Source: Galaxea fascicularis
Lineage: Eukaryota > Cnidaria > Anthozoa > Scleractinia > Euphylliidae
DNA length: 64,000 nt
Assembly (NCBI GenBank): GCA_948470475.1
Contig: OX419336.1
Span: forward strand, 10,174,630 to 10,238,629
Reading direction: 5' to 3'
The position numbers and the translations under genes were made by a program. The notes below the pieces were generated by a model that was not told where the DNA came from, did not search any database, and was given only the letters and a program-made list of their open reading frames with translations. Shown one piece after another: positions 63,501 through 64,000 of this stretch (position 1 is the first letter of the stretch; every line of letters begins with the position of its first letter).

Positions 63501-64000
63501 ATTATTTCAACGGCACCAAATTTACTGATTTTTTGCTGAATCTCGGAGAATTTGTTCTAAGCATTGTAACTTTGAAAAACAGGGCTGTGCTCTACCCGCG
63601 CCTGGTCGCCCCTGGCAACTTACTTTTGCCTTTGGACGACCAGGAAATATTCATTTTTGCACCACACTTATATGCAGGGCGCCCGGGTTTTCAAAAGTTT
63701 AGAGATTTTGGGCTCCCAACTACTTTTCGTAGGGCACAGCCTTGAGCAAACGTGGAAATTATATCTCGTTAAATTGTTAAGTAATTAAATTGATATTAAA
63801 ATTAAGTAGGTGACCTGGTATTAAACTCAAGTCTACCAAACATCATTACCCTCCTCAACAGACGTACTCTCAACTCCTGCTGTTGCCGCGAATGTCCACC
63901 CACCGCCTGTTGAAGGTAATGTCACTTCGCCTCGTCACGTGCGCCCTTTGCCTAGCGTGGGCTTAACAAGATTCAAACCATCACCGGAAGTAGCGAATTT
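8094..64000 (+). CDS. Giant JAKMIP-like / MTDLT-repeat / SH3 scaffold gene (65-66 exons, 3' end outside window)
   Basis: Gene-level entry. Joining 65 GT-AG exons gives one open frame of about 4,400 codons; lengths and phases fit at every junction (0-0 throughout except phase 1 around exons 18-21 and 62-65 and phase 2 between exons 56 and 57). Domain order: JAKMIP-like coiled coil (1-717), about 42 acidic MTDLT repeats (718-2511), linkers, about 20 23-residue coil modules (2779-3235), acidic Pro-rich region (3354-3716), second coiled coil (3717-4126), two RIM-BP-type SH3 domains (4140-4330), Pro-rich tail. No signal peptide or membrane segment is seen, so the product should be cytoplasmic. JAKMIPs bind microtubules and Janus kinases, and RIM-BP SH3 domains bind proline motifs in RIM and calcium channels; a scaffold role here is inferred. 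The alternative is two or more adjacent genes. Phase continuity argues against that, but only transcripts can settle it. Confidence 0.7.
8808..10036 (+). other. Intron 1
   Basis: AT-rich, with an AAATAAATAAAT stretch near 9570. No repeat family or RNA gene recognised. Confidence 0.7.
10037..10243 (+). CDS. Exon 2: JAKMIP-like coiled coil (residues 239-307)
   Basis: Acceptor tttcag, donor CTA|gtgagt, 69 codons, phase 0-0. Reads MAEIRQLLNIIEQLEKKLGL, then SMRLRLEKDSLHDML, which parallels the JAKMIP stretch LEKELGVQAGQTQKLLLQKE in position and spacing. A less helical linker ending PPATL follows. Confidence 0.85.
10373..10800 (+). repeat. Imperfect direct duplication in intron 2
   Basis: About 155 bp (10373-10530) containing cactgtttttccatataa and tcccccttggaatttcc recurs, slightly expanded, at 10612-10800. 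Simple local duplication. Confidence 0.65.
11230..11395 (-). mobile_element. CAGGG/CCCTG MITE, copy A
   Basis: Ends in CTTGAGCCCTG; the other end is slightly decayed (CATAGCTTGAG). Flanked by ATTCT on both sides (11225-11229, 11396-11400). Opposite orientation to the copies at 12537 and 16194. Confidence 0.6.
11524..11643 (+). CDS. Exon 3: coiled coil (residues 308-347)
   Basis: Acceptor gcatag, donor TTG|gtatgt, 40 codons, phase 0-0. LRMLQRKNVELSSLVRKLDE resembles the JAKMIP coil FQLKIAELNSVIRKLEDRN. Confidence 0.83.
12537..13245 (+). mobile_element. CAGGG/CCCTG MITE, copy B, interrupted by SINEs
   Basis: Starts CAGGGCTCGACACTAAC and ends TTTTGAGCCCTG, with AATTC duplicated on both sides (12532-12536, 13246-13250). 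Its interior is split by the SINE dimer at 12641-13171. Confidence 0.65.
12641..13171 (+). mobile_element. Tandem tRNA-headed SINE dimer
   Basis: Two units with a 259-bp period. Each has a 72-nt tRNA-like head (12709-12780 and 12968-13039): acceptor GGCTTCA/TGAAGTC pairs, D stem GCTC/GAGC, B box GGTTCAAGCC. A shared body contains ttcaggcttctttacgcaat. The pair is flanked by CAGTGAATATGT (12629-12640, 13172-13183), a 12-bp duplication typical of LINE-driven insertion. Confidence 0.75.
13365..13500. repeat. Interspersed repeat, copy 1 (empty site)
   Basis: Same repeat as 19435-19805 without the MITE: agctcagatggccacttcaa is continuous here. Confidence 0.6.
13533..13670 (+). CDS. Exon 4: coiled coil (residues 348-393)
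   Basis: Acceptor ctgtcag, donor GTG|gtagga, 46 codons, phase 0-0. SRKLERKNEDLTQTNKRLES aligns with the JAKMIP stretch NKRMNKKNEDLLQSIQRMEE. A G-rich tract lies 38 bases into the following intron. Confidence 0.85.
13708..13742 (+). other. G-rich tract, possible G-quadruplex in intron 4
   Basis: Runs GGGGG, GGGGGGG, GGGG and GGGGG within about 35 bases on the sense strand, 38 bases after the exon 4 donor, so the pre-mRNA could fold a quadruplex near the splice site. Confidence 0.5.
13922..13975 (+). CDS. Exon 5: short basic linker exon (residues 394-411)
   Basis: Acceptor atgacag, donor GAA|gtaagt, 18 codons, phase 0-0. Lys/Arg-rich (KKARKDNSVKPRGRAAKE). Called from consensus splice sites and exact phase fit. 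Confidence 0.7.
14471..14548 (+). CDS. Exon 6: coiled coil (residues 412-437)
   Basis: Acceptor tttacag, donor ATT|gtaagt, 26 codons, phase 0-0. LDNVRAQLREQTRTIADLKQ corresponds to the JAKMIP coil IEFLRLQVLEQQHVIDDLS. Confidence 0.83.
14985..15044 (+). CDS. Exon 7: basic coil end (residues 438-457)
   Basis: Acceptor taattag, donor TCA|gtaagt, 20 codons, phase 0-0. DKDRRIELLRGRKKKSKRQS parallels the Arg/Lys-rich JAKMIP stretch after its first coil (ERERLLRSKRHRGKSLKPPK). Confidence 0.83.
15167..15664 (-). mobile_element. Tandem tRNA-headed SINEs, minus strand
   Basis: Same family as 12641-13171 in the opposite orientation; tRNA-like heads at 15241-15312 and 15493-15564. Flanked by AATAAAGACTCT (15155) and AATAAATACTCT (15665), a 12-bp duplication with one mismatch. 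Beyond about 15583 the body is in the opposite orientation, so the 5' end is inverted. Confidence 0.7.
16194..16365 (+). mobile_element. CAGGG/CCCTG MITE, copy C
   Basis: 172 bp from CAGGGCGTGAGACTAAC to AGTCTCGAGCCCTG, with CATGT duplicated on both sides (16189-16193, 16366-16370). Rich in ctagcc/ggctag words in both orientations. Confidence 0.7.
16541..16633 (+). CDS. Exon 8: acidic/serine linker (residues 458-488)
   Basis: Acceptor atttcag, donor ATG|gttagt, 31 codons, phase 0-0. DDDVHSVHSDLSEASEM sits where JAKMIPs have the acidic Ser-rich linker FFGFDEESVDSETLSETSY, and has the same character. Confidence 0.8.
16787..17086. mobile_element. Related CCCTG-ended repeat
   Basis: Ends TTTCGAGCCCTG; start GGGGCTTGAAATT is its imperfect complement. 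Flanks AATCA/AATCC. The internal sequence (ttgccaatgcgaccag) is unrelated to copies A-C. Confidence 0.5.
17494..18913. repeat. Cluster of seven TACATGTA palindromes in intron 8
   Basis: Exact TACATGTA at 17494, 17897, 18169, 18430, 18546, 18643 and 18906. No other structure is seen in this 2.6 kb intron apart from the repeat at 16787. Confidence 0.6.
19223..19351 (+). CDS. Exon 9: conserved JAKMIP core (residues 489-531)
   Basis: Acceptor atttacag, donor ATG|gtaact, 43 codons, phase 0-0. Carries the clearest family signature seen here, ERAYALLQAHVGSAVDAERD, nearly matching the JAKMIP stretch [20 protein letters not shown]. It anchors the family call. Confidence 0.9.
19435..19805. repeat. Interspersed repeat, copy 2 (host of the MITE at 19551)
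   Basis: actttgtcagaatttacctc and ttgccacttactttagctag match the copy at 13365-13500. It is interrupted by the element at 19551-19763. Confidence 0.6.
19551..19763. mobile_element. Mutator-like MITE with 10-bp target duplication
   Basis: Inverted ends GGCAGGTATCTTTT and AAAAGATACCTGCC, with inner arms around acaggtca. AGCTCAGACA is duplicated at 19541-19550 and 19764-19773. The 13.4-kb copy of the host repeat lacks the insert and shows the empty site. Confidence 0.7.
20437..20520 (+). CDS. Exon 10: coiled coil (residues 532-559)
   Basis: Acceptor ctgtag, donor CAG|gtgcag, 28 codons, phase 0-0. QQLQSDLLESQTRIHELERM follows exon 9 exactly as REQLQADLLRCQAKIEDLE follows it in JAKMIPs. Confidence 0.88.
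21084..21143 (+). CDS. Exon 11: coiled coil (residues 560-579)
   Basis: Acceptor tcacag, donor AAG|gtattt, 20 codons, phase 0-0. EEISQLQADNKDLYHK corresponds to the JAKMIP coil VEDKQLFIKRNQELLEKI. Confidence 0.8.
22026..22085 (+). CDS. Exon 12: coiled coil (residues 580-599)
   Basis: Acceptor gttaaag, donor GAG|gtaatg, 20 codons, phase 0-0. Reads LVIAEKDRDEAQAELARFSE, a regular heptad coil. Confidence 0.8.
22300..22368 (+). CDS. Exon 13: coiled coil (residues 600-622)
   Basis: Acceptor tttaaag, donor TCA|gtaagt, 23 codons, phase 0-0. KDQRDLLEFELEEM is close to the JAKMIP RDQNELLEFRNLELEE motif. Confidence 0.87.
23101..23150 (-). ncRNA. Hammerhead ribozyme (minus strand)
   Basis: On the minus strand: stem I GCCATG/CATGGC (6 bp), CTGACGA, helix II GGCCT/AGGCC with loop AACA, GAAA, palindromic stem III ACAGCTGT and GTC. 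All core residues are present; a loopless palindromic stem III suggests action as a dimer, as described for retroelement hammerheads. Confidence 0.78.
23244..23307 (+). ncRNA. Hammerhead ribozyme (plus strand)
   Basis: CTGACGA 23263-23269, helix II GGCCT/AGGCC, GAAA 23284-23287, stem III ACAGCTGT, cleavage after C23295. Stem I is CCAT/ATGG with one mismatch next to the core and an outer TTAGC/GCTAA pairing. Slightly less perfect than its inverted partner. Confidence 0.73.
23547..23624 (+). CDS. Exon 14: non-coil linker (residues 623-648)
   Basis: Acceptor tttttag, donor AAG|gtactc, 26 codons, phase 0-0. Reads EDWDSRRPRSVCSFEAATAL, polar with no heptads, where JAKMIPs also break their coil. 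Confidence 0.75.
23795..23863 (+). CDS. Exon 15: acidic helix (residues 649-671)
   Basis: Acceptor gatttag, donor AAG|gtgcag, 23 codons, phase 0-0. SDLSLEEIKSCLEELETEK; comparable position to the JAKMIP segment VNIPDLIKQLDILG. Confidence 0.8.
24601..24672 (+). CDS. Exon 16: JAKMIP-like C-terminal helix (residues 672-695)
   Basis: Acceptor attgtag, donor GAG|gtaacg, 24 codons, phase 0-0. LSPLQQRALKQARDMLEFMA corresponds to the JAKMIP segment LRNEEQVAIIQASTVLSLAE. Confidence 0.83.
24846..24911 (+). CDS. Exon 17: end of the JAKMIP-like block (residues 696-717)
   Basis: Acceptor acctag, donor GGC|gtgagt, 22 codons, phase 0-0. KIHHMEVTESALRDKVRDLD parallels the JAKMIP stretch KWIQQIEGAEAALHQKMMEL. 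With exon 16 this shows that the C-terminal JAKMIP half is present too. The next in-phase acceptor opens the giant repeat exon. Confidence 0.82.
25690..25812 (+). repeat. LINE-like 3' tail / AATAAA signal in intron 17
   Basis: gtgtcaataaagtttgtatt followed by a T-rich end resembles the 3' end of a retrotransposon. AATAAA at 25782 could alternatively serve as a poly(A) signal for a short JAKMIP-only transcript. A TTAA-type microsatellite lies upstream (about 25370-25430). Confidence 0.4.
25928..31307 (+). CDS. Exon 18: giant exon with about 42 MTDLT repeats (residues 718-2511)
   Basis: A 5,380-nt exon without stops, acceptor tttcag, exit in phase 1 at a weak donor GGAG|gtttgt that matches the next phase-1 acceptor. 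It encodes about 42 copies of an acidic module of 31-60 residues. The core is E[VI]MT[DE]LTxxDLQYLE[DE]VE, commonly followed by HEECLxDKQEE and a Lys/Glu tail. Early copies (to about residue 1250) are divergent, often with W and Y (TDLVWEDLVNMESIYKRYL). Central copies (about 28,130-29,560) are near-identical and form a 354-bp higher-order unit. Late copies diverge again; two are followed by a YLP-LDEPE block. The sequence is strongly Glu/Asp-rich and probably helical. I know no named domain with this consensus. An ATG at 25859 lies in the polypyrimidine tract and is not taken as a start. Confidence 0.88.
28835..29542 (+). repeat. 354-bp higher-order tandem repeat inside exon 18
   Basis: The block beginning NAEIMTDMTASDLQ at 28835 recurs at 29189, exactly 354 bp (118 codons) later. 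Each block contains three MTDLT modules of about 44, 43 and 31 residues, the third a short form lacking the HEECL part; in the second block the third module is long again. High nucleotide identity points to recent duplication or ongoing homogenisation. Confidence 0.85.
31308..32572 (+). other. Intron 18 (retention would add a stop and AATAAA)
   Basis: If the weak donor at 31308 is not used, translation stops at 31393 after VLTREGGHRLKV, and AATAAA follows at 31410. The rest of the intron shows no repeat or gene I recognise. Confidence 0.5.
32573..32929 (+). CDS. Exon 19: linker with a degenerate repeat (residues 2511-2630)
   Basis: Acceptor ttgacag, donor CACAG|gtatgt, 357 nt, phase 1-1. Ser/Asp-rich and mostly disordered. 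Near its end REVGIQCYILDVLALLAEYQ resembles the last repeat of exon 18 (ETGIQCELEDLASLMQEL), so the repeat family appears to extend past the giant exon. Confidence 0.8.
33372..33550. mobile_element. Palindromic MITE in intron 19
   Basis: Arms CATTGTTGAGTTATATAAGC (33391) and its complement ending 33530, extended outward by TAAAAAAC. It should form a long hairpin in the transcript. Confidence 0.7.
33728..33922 (+). CDS. Exon 20: Pro-rich linker (residues 2630-2695)
   Basis: Acceptor tttttag, donor GAAG|gtatga, 195 nt, phase 1-1. Contains SRPPPPPTKAPFTVAF, a run of six prolines that could bind SH3 or similar domains; the rest is polar. Confidence 0.78.
34603..34853 (+). CDS. Exon 21: linker into the mini-exon coil (residues 2695-2778)
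   Basis: Acceptor tttccag, donor AAG|gtttga, 251 nt, phase 1-0, restoring phase 0 for the mini-exon series. A polar start is followed by ETEERDVLTEMPQAASAV, possibly a decayed MTDLT module, and then a charged helix. Confidence 0.8.
34944..35012 (+). CDS. Exon 22: 23-residue coil module 1
   Basis: 69 nt, phase 0-0, acceptor ttacag, donor ACA|gtgagt. Core ELEDENALLRRKVQMLED with hydrophobic residues spaced 3-4-3-4, the pattern repeated in most of the next 18 exons. Confidence 0.85.
35169..35219 (+). CDS. Exon 23: short coil module 2
   Basis: 51 nt, phase 0-0, acceptor ttgcag, donor GAG|gtataa. Encodes NTEELENEIAMLKGQVE, the same module lacking its last six residues. Confidence 0.8.
35300..35368 (+). 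CDS. Exon 24: coil module 3
   Basis: 69 nt, phase 0-0, acceptor tttttag, donor GCA|gtaagc. Core DLEDENQLLKEEISILRE. Confidence 0.85.
35803..35871 (+). CDS. Exon 25: coil module 4
   Basis: 69 nt, phase 0-0, acceptor tgacag, donor GTG|gtaagg. Core DLEEENAMLKEKVKMLED. Confidence 0.85.
36173..36253 (+). CDS. Exon 26: coil module 5, extended
   Basis: 81 nt (27 codons), phase 0-0, acceptor ttgtcag, donor GCG|gtagga. Core RENEELKDKIKTLEEAA after a four-residue insertion at the start. Confidence 0.83.
36769..36840 (+). CDS. Exon 27: coil module 6
   Basis: 72 nt, phase 0-0, acceptor tttcag, donor GAG|gtaaaa. Core DLERENDLLKQQVELLSA. Confidence 0.85.
37565..37633 (+). CDS. Exon 28: coil module 7
   Basis: 69 nt, phase 0-0, acceptor tttcag, donor ACT|gtgagt. 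Core DLEEENEMLHEKIQALEE. Confidence 0.85.
37899..37967 (+). CDS. Exon 29: coil module 8 (duplicated trio, copy 1)
   Basis: 69 nt, phase 0-0, acceptor ttccag, donor GAG|gtatgt. Core ELVNENSLLKKQMEVMVE. Exons 29-31 and their upstream introns are near-copies at 276- and 274-bp spacing. Confidence 0.87.
38175..38243 (+). CDS. Exon 30: coil module 9 (trio, copy 2)
   Basis: 69 nt, phase 0-0, acceptor ttacag, donor GAG|gtatgt. Core ELANENSLLKKQIEVMVE, differing from exon 29 at only a few residues. Confidence 0.87.
38449..38517 (+). CDS. Exon 31: coil module 10 (trio, copy 3)
   Basis: 69 nt, phase 0-0, acceptor ttgcag, donor GAG|gtatgt. Core EIANENSLLKKQIEVMVE, nearly identical to exon 30. Confidence 0.87.
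38755..38823 (+). CDS. Exon 32: coil module 11
   Basis: 69 nt, phase 0-0, acceptor ttttag, donor TCG|gtatgg. Core ALEDENKRLTEKVQVLEE. Confidence 0.85.
39460..39528 (+). CDS. Exon 33: coil module 12
   Basis: 69 nt, phase 0-0, acceptor tttgaag, donor GGG|gtatgt. Core ALVNENALLKEQIEMIEE, closest to the exon 29-31 trio. Confidence 0.83.
40211..40279 (+). CDS. Exon 34: coil module 13
   Basis: 69 nt, phase 0-0, acceptor ctccag, donor GCT|gtaagt. Core DLEYENETLKEKVQMLEE. Confidence 0.85.
40543..40782. mobile_element. MITE in intron 34
   Basis: Ends AATAGACCATTTTACAGTTG and its complement CAACTGTAAAATGGCCTATT. No coding capacity. Sequence just upstream (actcgctttgaaaaagag) resembles the MITE at 52408. 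Confidence 0.65.
41325..41776. mobile_element. TTAA-flanked MITE in intron 34
   Basis: 452 bp, TTAAGCGCCGTGCAAACGAA at one end and the near-complement TTCGTTTGCTCGGGGCTTAA at the other. The interior is full of aacatgttg-type words. Confidence 0.65.
41860..41928 (+). CDS. Exon 35: coil module 14
   Basis: 69 nt, phase 0-0, acceptor ctacag, donor CGG|gtaagc. Core RLGNEQLMEKMEDLEDST, more divergent, with the ExENxxLK core lost. Confidence 0.8.
42272..42343 (+). CDS. Exon 36: coil module 15
   Basis: 72 nt, phase 0-0, acceptor ttgcag, donor ACC|gtaagt. Core RLEEENAILKENIQILED. Confidence 0.85.
42423..42491 (+). CDS. Exon 37: coil module 16
   Basis: 69 nt, phase 0-0, acceptor cttcag, donor AAA|gtgagt; the intron before it is only 79 bp. 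Core DLENENARLREKIESLGG. Confidence 0.85.
43154..43222 (+). CDS. Exon 38: coil module 17
   Basis: 69 nt, phase 0-0, acceptor tcaaag, donor TCA|gtaagt. Core ELEEDNASLKQKIRSLEE. Confidence 0.85.
43838..43912 (+). CDS. Exon 39: coil module 18, NAGNAG acceptor
   Basis: 75 or 72 nt, phase 0-0, donor AAG|gtaaaa. The acceptor reads ttttagcag, so splicing can start at 43838 (adds one Gln) or 43841 without changing frame. Core PTEEFELLKLKVEQLKQA. Confidence 0.82.
44583..44651 (+). CDS. Exon 40: coil module 19
   Basis: 69 nt, phase 0-0, acceptor tccacag, donor AAG|gtgcgt. Core ELNEANMALKERIDLLEM. Confidence 0.83.
44887..44936 (-). ncRNA. Decayed hammerhead motif
   Basis: The minus strand keeps GGATTCGCT, GAAAC, GTC and AGCTTTTGAATC in the right order, but the core is CTAACAA instead of CTGACGA, so it should be inactive. 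The surrounding minus-strand sequence (ggtggccaatttacat) shows it belongs to the 3130-3480 family. Confidence 0.55.
45094..45468. mobile_element. Inverted-repeat element in intron 40
   Basis: Ends CGCAAGTAAGAAGCT and AGTTTCTTACTCGCG are near-complements; the interior repeats aagaacct and tagcctaa words. Probable MITE. Confidence 0.5.
45662..45715 (+). CDS. Exon 41: short exon ending the module series
   Basis: 54 nt, phase 0-0, acceptor ctatag, donor AAG|gtgcgc. KNVRENWSEMDPSEQLGK has no coil pattern and may mark a hinge. Confidence 0.7.
46807..46953 (+). CDS. Exon 42: non-coil segment (residues 3236-3284)
   Basis: 147 nt, phase 0-0, acceptor atccag, donor CAG|gtaatt. VRLFLVKEFGLTTPEVESVL starts a mixed hydrophobic/polar stretch without heptads, suggesting a small folded or linear-motif region. 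I do not recognise it. Confidence 0.78.
47589..47723 (+). CDS. Exon 43: Gln-rich linker and helix (residues 3285-3329)
   Basis: 135 nt, phase 0-0, acceptor tttacag, donor AAG|gtaaat. Short Gln run (SSQQQQGFSGG), then VHILKLLEMTRDGSVPEHIA, probably one helix. Confidence 0.78.
47826..47897 (+). CDS. Exon 44: coiled coil (residues 3330-3353)
   Basis: 72 nt, phase 0-0, acceptor aattag, donor AAG|gtagga. ELEKLKQENRELYEELMELR is a strong coil. The next intron is 2.6 kb and opens with a run of 16 C about 35 bases in. Confidence 0.83.
47898..50536 (+). other. Intron 44 (2.6 kb)
   Basis: Starts near a run of 16 C (about 47931-47946). Only short chance ORFs; no repeat family recognised. Confidence 0.6.
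50537..51625 (+). CDS. Exon 45: large acidic, Pro-rich exon (residues 3354-3716)
   Basis: 1,089 nt, phase 0-0, acceptor taacag, donor AAG|gtaaga. Begins EISQWSNEATQTEYAYLASD, with a TQT core like dynein light chain LC8 ligands. An acidic region with a DDDVDLPPLPESSPPPLPSE run follows, then PPQVLPKPQRPLL and other PxxP motifs, and a final coil EIDALNEKVEFLERQLK that leads into the second coiled coil. Probably disordered; the proline motifs could be ligands for its own or other SH3 domains (inference). Confidence 0.88.
52072..52407 (+). other. Open stretch in intron 45, locally duplicated
   Basis: An ORF from 52072 (continuing into the MITE) encodes an acidic peptide including GCLPENYDCSISTIEIEQSE. 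A related text, ACLPENCE and later CVIEIEQPDKQ, recurs at about 52600-52729 with a frame change, so the region is a direct duplication split by a MITE. No phase-compatible splice pair was found for this copy; it may be a decayed exon. Confidence 0.35.
52408..52570. mobile_element. Palindromic MITE in intron 45
   Basis: Near-perfect arms: AATAGGCCATTGCCTCCTCT, then TTCAAAGCGAGTCTAAGTGC, complemented at the right end TCGGAAATGGCCTATT. About 163 bp. Confidence 0.75.
52643..52729 (+). CDS. Tentative exon 45b: KTVKSNEKFAENIQCPIC
   Basis: 87 nt between acceptor tttgccag and a consensus donor ACA|gtaagt, phase 0-0, so it could be included between exons 45 and 46 without changing frame. It lies in a locally duplicated region and has little coil character, so it may be alternative or non-coding. 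Confidence 0.35.
53122..53151 (+). CDS. Exon 46: 10-residue coil exon
   Basis: 30 nt, phase 0-0, acceptor ttgcag, donor AAG|gtaaag; NKENVIRSMK. First of six very small exons (30 or 33 nt) in a row. Confidence 0.7.
53260..53292 (+). CDS. Exon 47: 11-residue coil exon
   Basis: 33 nt, phase 0-0, acceptor ctccag, donor TTG|gtacgt; TEASELEAKSL. Confidence 0.7.
53405..53704. mobile_element. MITE in intron 47
   Basis: Ends AAGGCTGGTTTTCACGAG and CTAGTGAAAGCTAGCCTT are complementary; the interior has many cataag/cttatg words. Confidence 0.65.
53966..53998 (+). CDS. Exon 48: 11-residue coil exon
   Basis: 33 nt, phase 0-0, acceptor taatag, donor CTG|gtaagt; LERKERELKIL. Confidence 0.7.
54459..54488 (+). 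CDS. Exon 49: 10-residue coil exon
   Basis: 30 nt, phase 0-0, acceptor cttcag, donor GAG|gttagt; DEDVSFLKKE. Confidence 0.68.
54597..54629 (+). CDS. Exon 50: 11-residue coil exon
   Basis: 33 nt, phase 0-0, acceptor tcacag after a T-run, donor AAG|gtatat; NQKKERELLTK. Confidence 0.7.
55031..55060 (+). CDS. Exon 51: 10-residue coil exon
   Basis: 30 nt, phase 0-0, acceptor ttgcag, donor GAG|gtaagc; IGEMNKKNYE. Confidence 0.68.
55301..55378 (+). CDS. Exon 52: coiled coil
   Basis: 78 nt, phase 0-0, acceptor ttgcaag, donor CAG|gtacga. EQWKAEAKNSERQRERMEAA, a highly charged single helix or coil. Confidence 0.8.
56149..56247 (+). CDS. Exon 53: coiled coil
   Basis: 99 nt, phase 0-0, acceptor tctcag, donor AAG|gtgaca. 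NLEGAELKLAELQTKYSGIE, regular heptads. Confidence 0.85.
56343..56408 (+). CDS. Exon 54: coiled coil
   Basis: 66 nt, phase 0-0, acceptor ctatag, donor CAG|gtatta. VKKLERTEREFRKLEHNIEL. Confidence 0.83.
56870..57113. mobile_element. Fold-back repeat in intron 54
   Basis: cgaaacccgcgaaacctttt and its inverted form near 57070-57110 (aaaagttttcgggagtttcg) flank a short centre; probable MITE. Confidence 0.55.
57115..57219. mobile_element. Small MITE in intron 54
   Basis: GTTGCTCGAAGCATGGTTAG at the left and GCTTCGAGCAAC at the right are inverted repeats; about 105 bp, directly adjoining the previous element. Confidence 0.55.
57519..57743 (+). CDS. Exon 55: long coiled coil (residues 3861-3935)
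   Basis: 225 nt, phase 0-0, acceptor ttccag, donor AGA|gtaagg. Contains an internal near-repeat of about 14 residues (VEQDRNNLVEKMKI, IENQRDDLLRKGRV, VESERNDFLRNNKL, MEMQKDDLESRCAM), a compact two-heptad repeat. Confidence 0.88.
58304..58497 (+). CDS. Exon 56: coiled coil
   Basis: 194 nt, phase 0-2, acceptor gtttag, donor ACAG|gtgata. Continues the coil (LAELERETKEAQTKMHDSQH); this is the only phase-2 junction, and the next acceptor supplies the third base of an Arg codon. Confidence 0.87.
59305..59350 (+). CDS. Exon 57: short coil exon
   Basis: 46 nt, phase 2-0, acceptor ttgcag, donor AAG|gtgagc. Joined to exon 56 it reads NRDHIKLEDGFHTLRIK. Confidence 0.8.
59511..59567 (+). CDS. Exon 58: coiled coil
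   Basis: 57 nt, phase 0-0, acceptor ttcacag, donor AAG|gtaaac. LAETTREKDEAEMQIPTLK. A CTGT microsatellite follows in the intron. Confidence 0.82.
59586..59680 (+). repeat. CTGT microsatellite in intron 58
   Basis: Interrupted (CTGT)n, for example tgtctgtctgtctgtctgtc. Confidence 0.8.
60332..60544 (+). CDS. Exon 59: end of the second coiled coil
   Basis: 213 nt, phase 0-0, acceptor tttcag, donor GAG|gtttgt. KIALLRKACKTKDEEIDKLS is coil; from SKILTSGYSPENFVKLSAQR it turns into a conserved-looking non-coil linker before the SH3 part. Confidence 0.87.
60996..61058 (+). CDS. Exon 60: basic linker
   Basis: 63 nt, phase 0-0, acceptor cccttag, donor AAG|gtcagt. DLVEERLKSKLGKQSHSRFP. Confidence 0.78.
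61225..61325. repeat. Inverted-repeat fragment in intron 60
   Basis: GTCTCCTTCGCAGCCGTTTT and its complement AAAAAAGGGCTCCGAAGGAG enclose gttgcgtgacacc. Explains an exon-like open stretch here. Confidence 0.6.
61509..61829 (+). CDS. Exon 61: SH3 domain 1 (RIM-BP type)
   Basis: 321 nt, phase 0-0, acceptor ttttag, donor CCG|gtaagg. After a basic lead (SPGTKKAKR) it encodes a full SH3 of about 66 residues: VVLFDYDP (ALYDY site), LKEGDLLTVFGDMD (RT/n-Src loop), NGYFEAELNG and GLVPSLYVDEV. The usual Trp after the n-Src loop is replaced by Gly-Tyr-Phe, as in RIM-BP SH3 domains (DGFYYGELNG), which supports that relationship over ordinary SH3 families. An acidic tail follows. Confidence 0.92.
62279..62504 (+). 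CDS. Exon 62: SH3 domain 2, first part
   Basis: 226 nt, phase 0-1, acceptor tcacag, donor AATG|gtaagg. VVALHDYNP, then EQLSFKKGDVMTSHGDVDVK and GFYRVDLNG: again a RIM-BP-like SH3 with GFY in place of Trp. The last strand lies in exon 63. Confidence 0.92.
62669..62772. repeat. Short inverted-repeat element in intron 62
   Basis: TTATCCTTGGTTTAAACCTT and the complementary TTTAAACCAAGGATAA enclose an accatacattaccata centre. Confidence 0.55.
62905..62969 (+). CDS. Exon 63: SH3 domain 2, end
   Basis: 65 nt, phase 1-0, acceptor ttgtag, donor CCC|gtaagt. Completes the SH3: GQTGFVPGHLVEEV, followed by a Ser/Pro tail. Confidence 0.9.
63045..63310. repeat. Interspersed repeat fragment in intron 63
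   Basis: Several ggtcctggaaaatcc-type words in both orientations; looks like a decayed MITE. Confidence 0.4.
63396..63468 (+). CDS. Exon 64: linker
   Basis: 73 nt, phase 0-1, acceptor tctctag, donor GAAG|gtaagt. SKAPEQILGMLDNIAQARVQ, a short amphipathic helix. Confidence 0.82.
63862..64000 (+). CDS. Exon 65 (partial): Pro-rich, runs off the window
   Basis: Acceptor caacag, phase 1 entry. The frame DVLSTPAVAANVHPPPVE, then GNVTSPRHVRPLPSVGLTRF, stays open to base 64000. A donor-like gtaatg occurs at about 63918, so the exon could end there instead. The stop codon is outside the window. Confidence 0.7.

Overview
Eukaryotic, intron-rich, AT-rich DNA, almost certainly from an anthozoan cnidarian and probably a stony coral. 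This is inferred from short GT-AG exons, tRNA-headed SINEs, hammerhead-ribozyme repeats, a Penelope-like reverse transcriptase with a GIY-YIG end, and many palindromic MITEs. No prokaryotic features, no CRISPR array and no functional rRNA or tRNA gene were seen.

Bases 1 to about 8,000 are repeat-rich intergenic DNA. They hold a Penelope-like retroelement broken by a 5' inversion (614-2250), two tRNA-like SINE heads, two copies of a hammerhead-ribozyme repeat (3130-4285), and a CAGGGC-ended element with ATCGAT-rich flanks (6175-7480) that itself carries a TTAA-flanked long-inverted-repeat element.

From 8,094 to beyond base 64,000 I read one giant plus-strand gene. I place 65 exons (66 with one tentative exon), about 4,400 codons, and every junction is phase-compatible. 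In order it encodes: (1) residues 1-717, 17 exons, a coiled coil collinear with the whole JAKMIP (Janus kinase and microtubule interacting protein) family; (2) residues 718-2511, one 5.4 kb exon holding about 42 copies of an acidic repeat with the core MTDLTxxDLQYLEDVE, which I do not recognise as a named domain; (3) three linker exons; (4) residues about 2779-3235, twenty mini-exons, mostly 69 bp, each one 23-residue coiled-coil module; (5) two non-coil exons, a short coil, and a large acidic, proline-rich exon; (6) a second long coiled coil in small exons; (7) two SH3 domains of the RIM-binding-protein type, then a Pro-rich exon running off the window.

The product would be a very long cytoplasmic scaffold: a JAKMIP-like end that may bind microtubules or kinases, a long helical or acidic spacer built by repeat and exon duplication, and SH3 domains for proline-rich partners. 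The introns carry many non-autonomous elements. Notable are an inverted pair of near-canonical hammerhead ribozymes (22985-23423), tandem tRNA-headed SINEs (12641-13171 and 15167-15664), a CAGGG/CCCTG MITE family with 5-bp target duplications, and a Mutator-like MITE with a 10-bp duplication. Introns not listed separately showed me nothing beyond AT-rich sequence.
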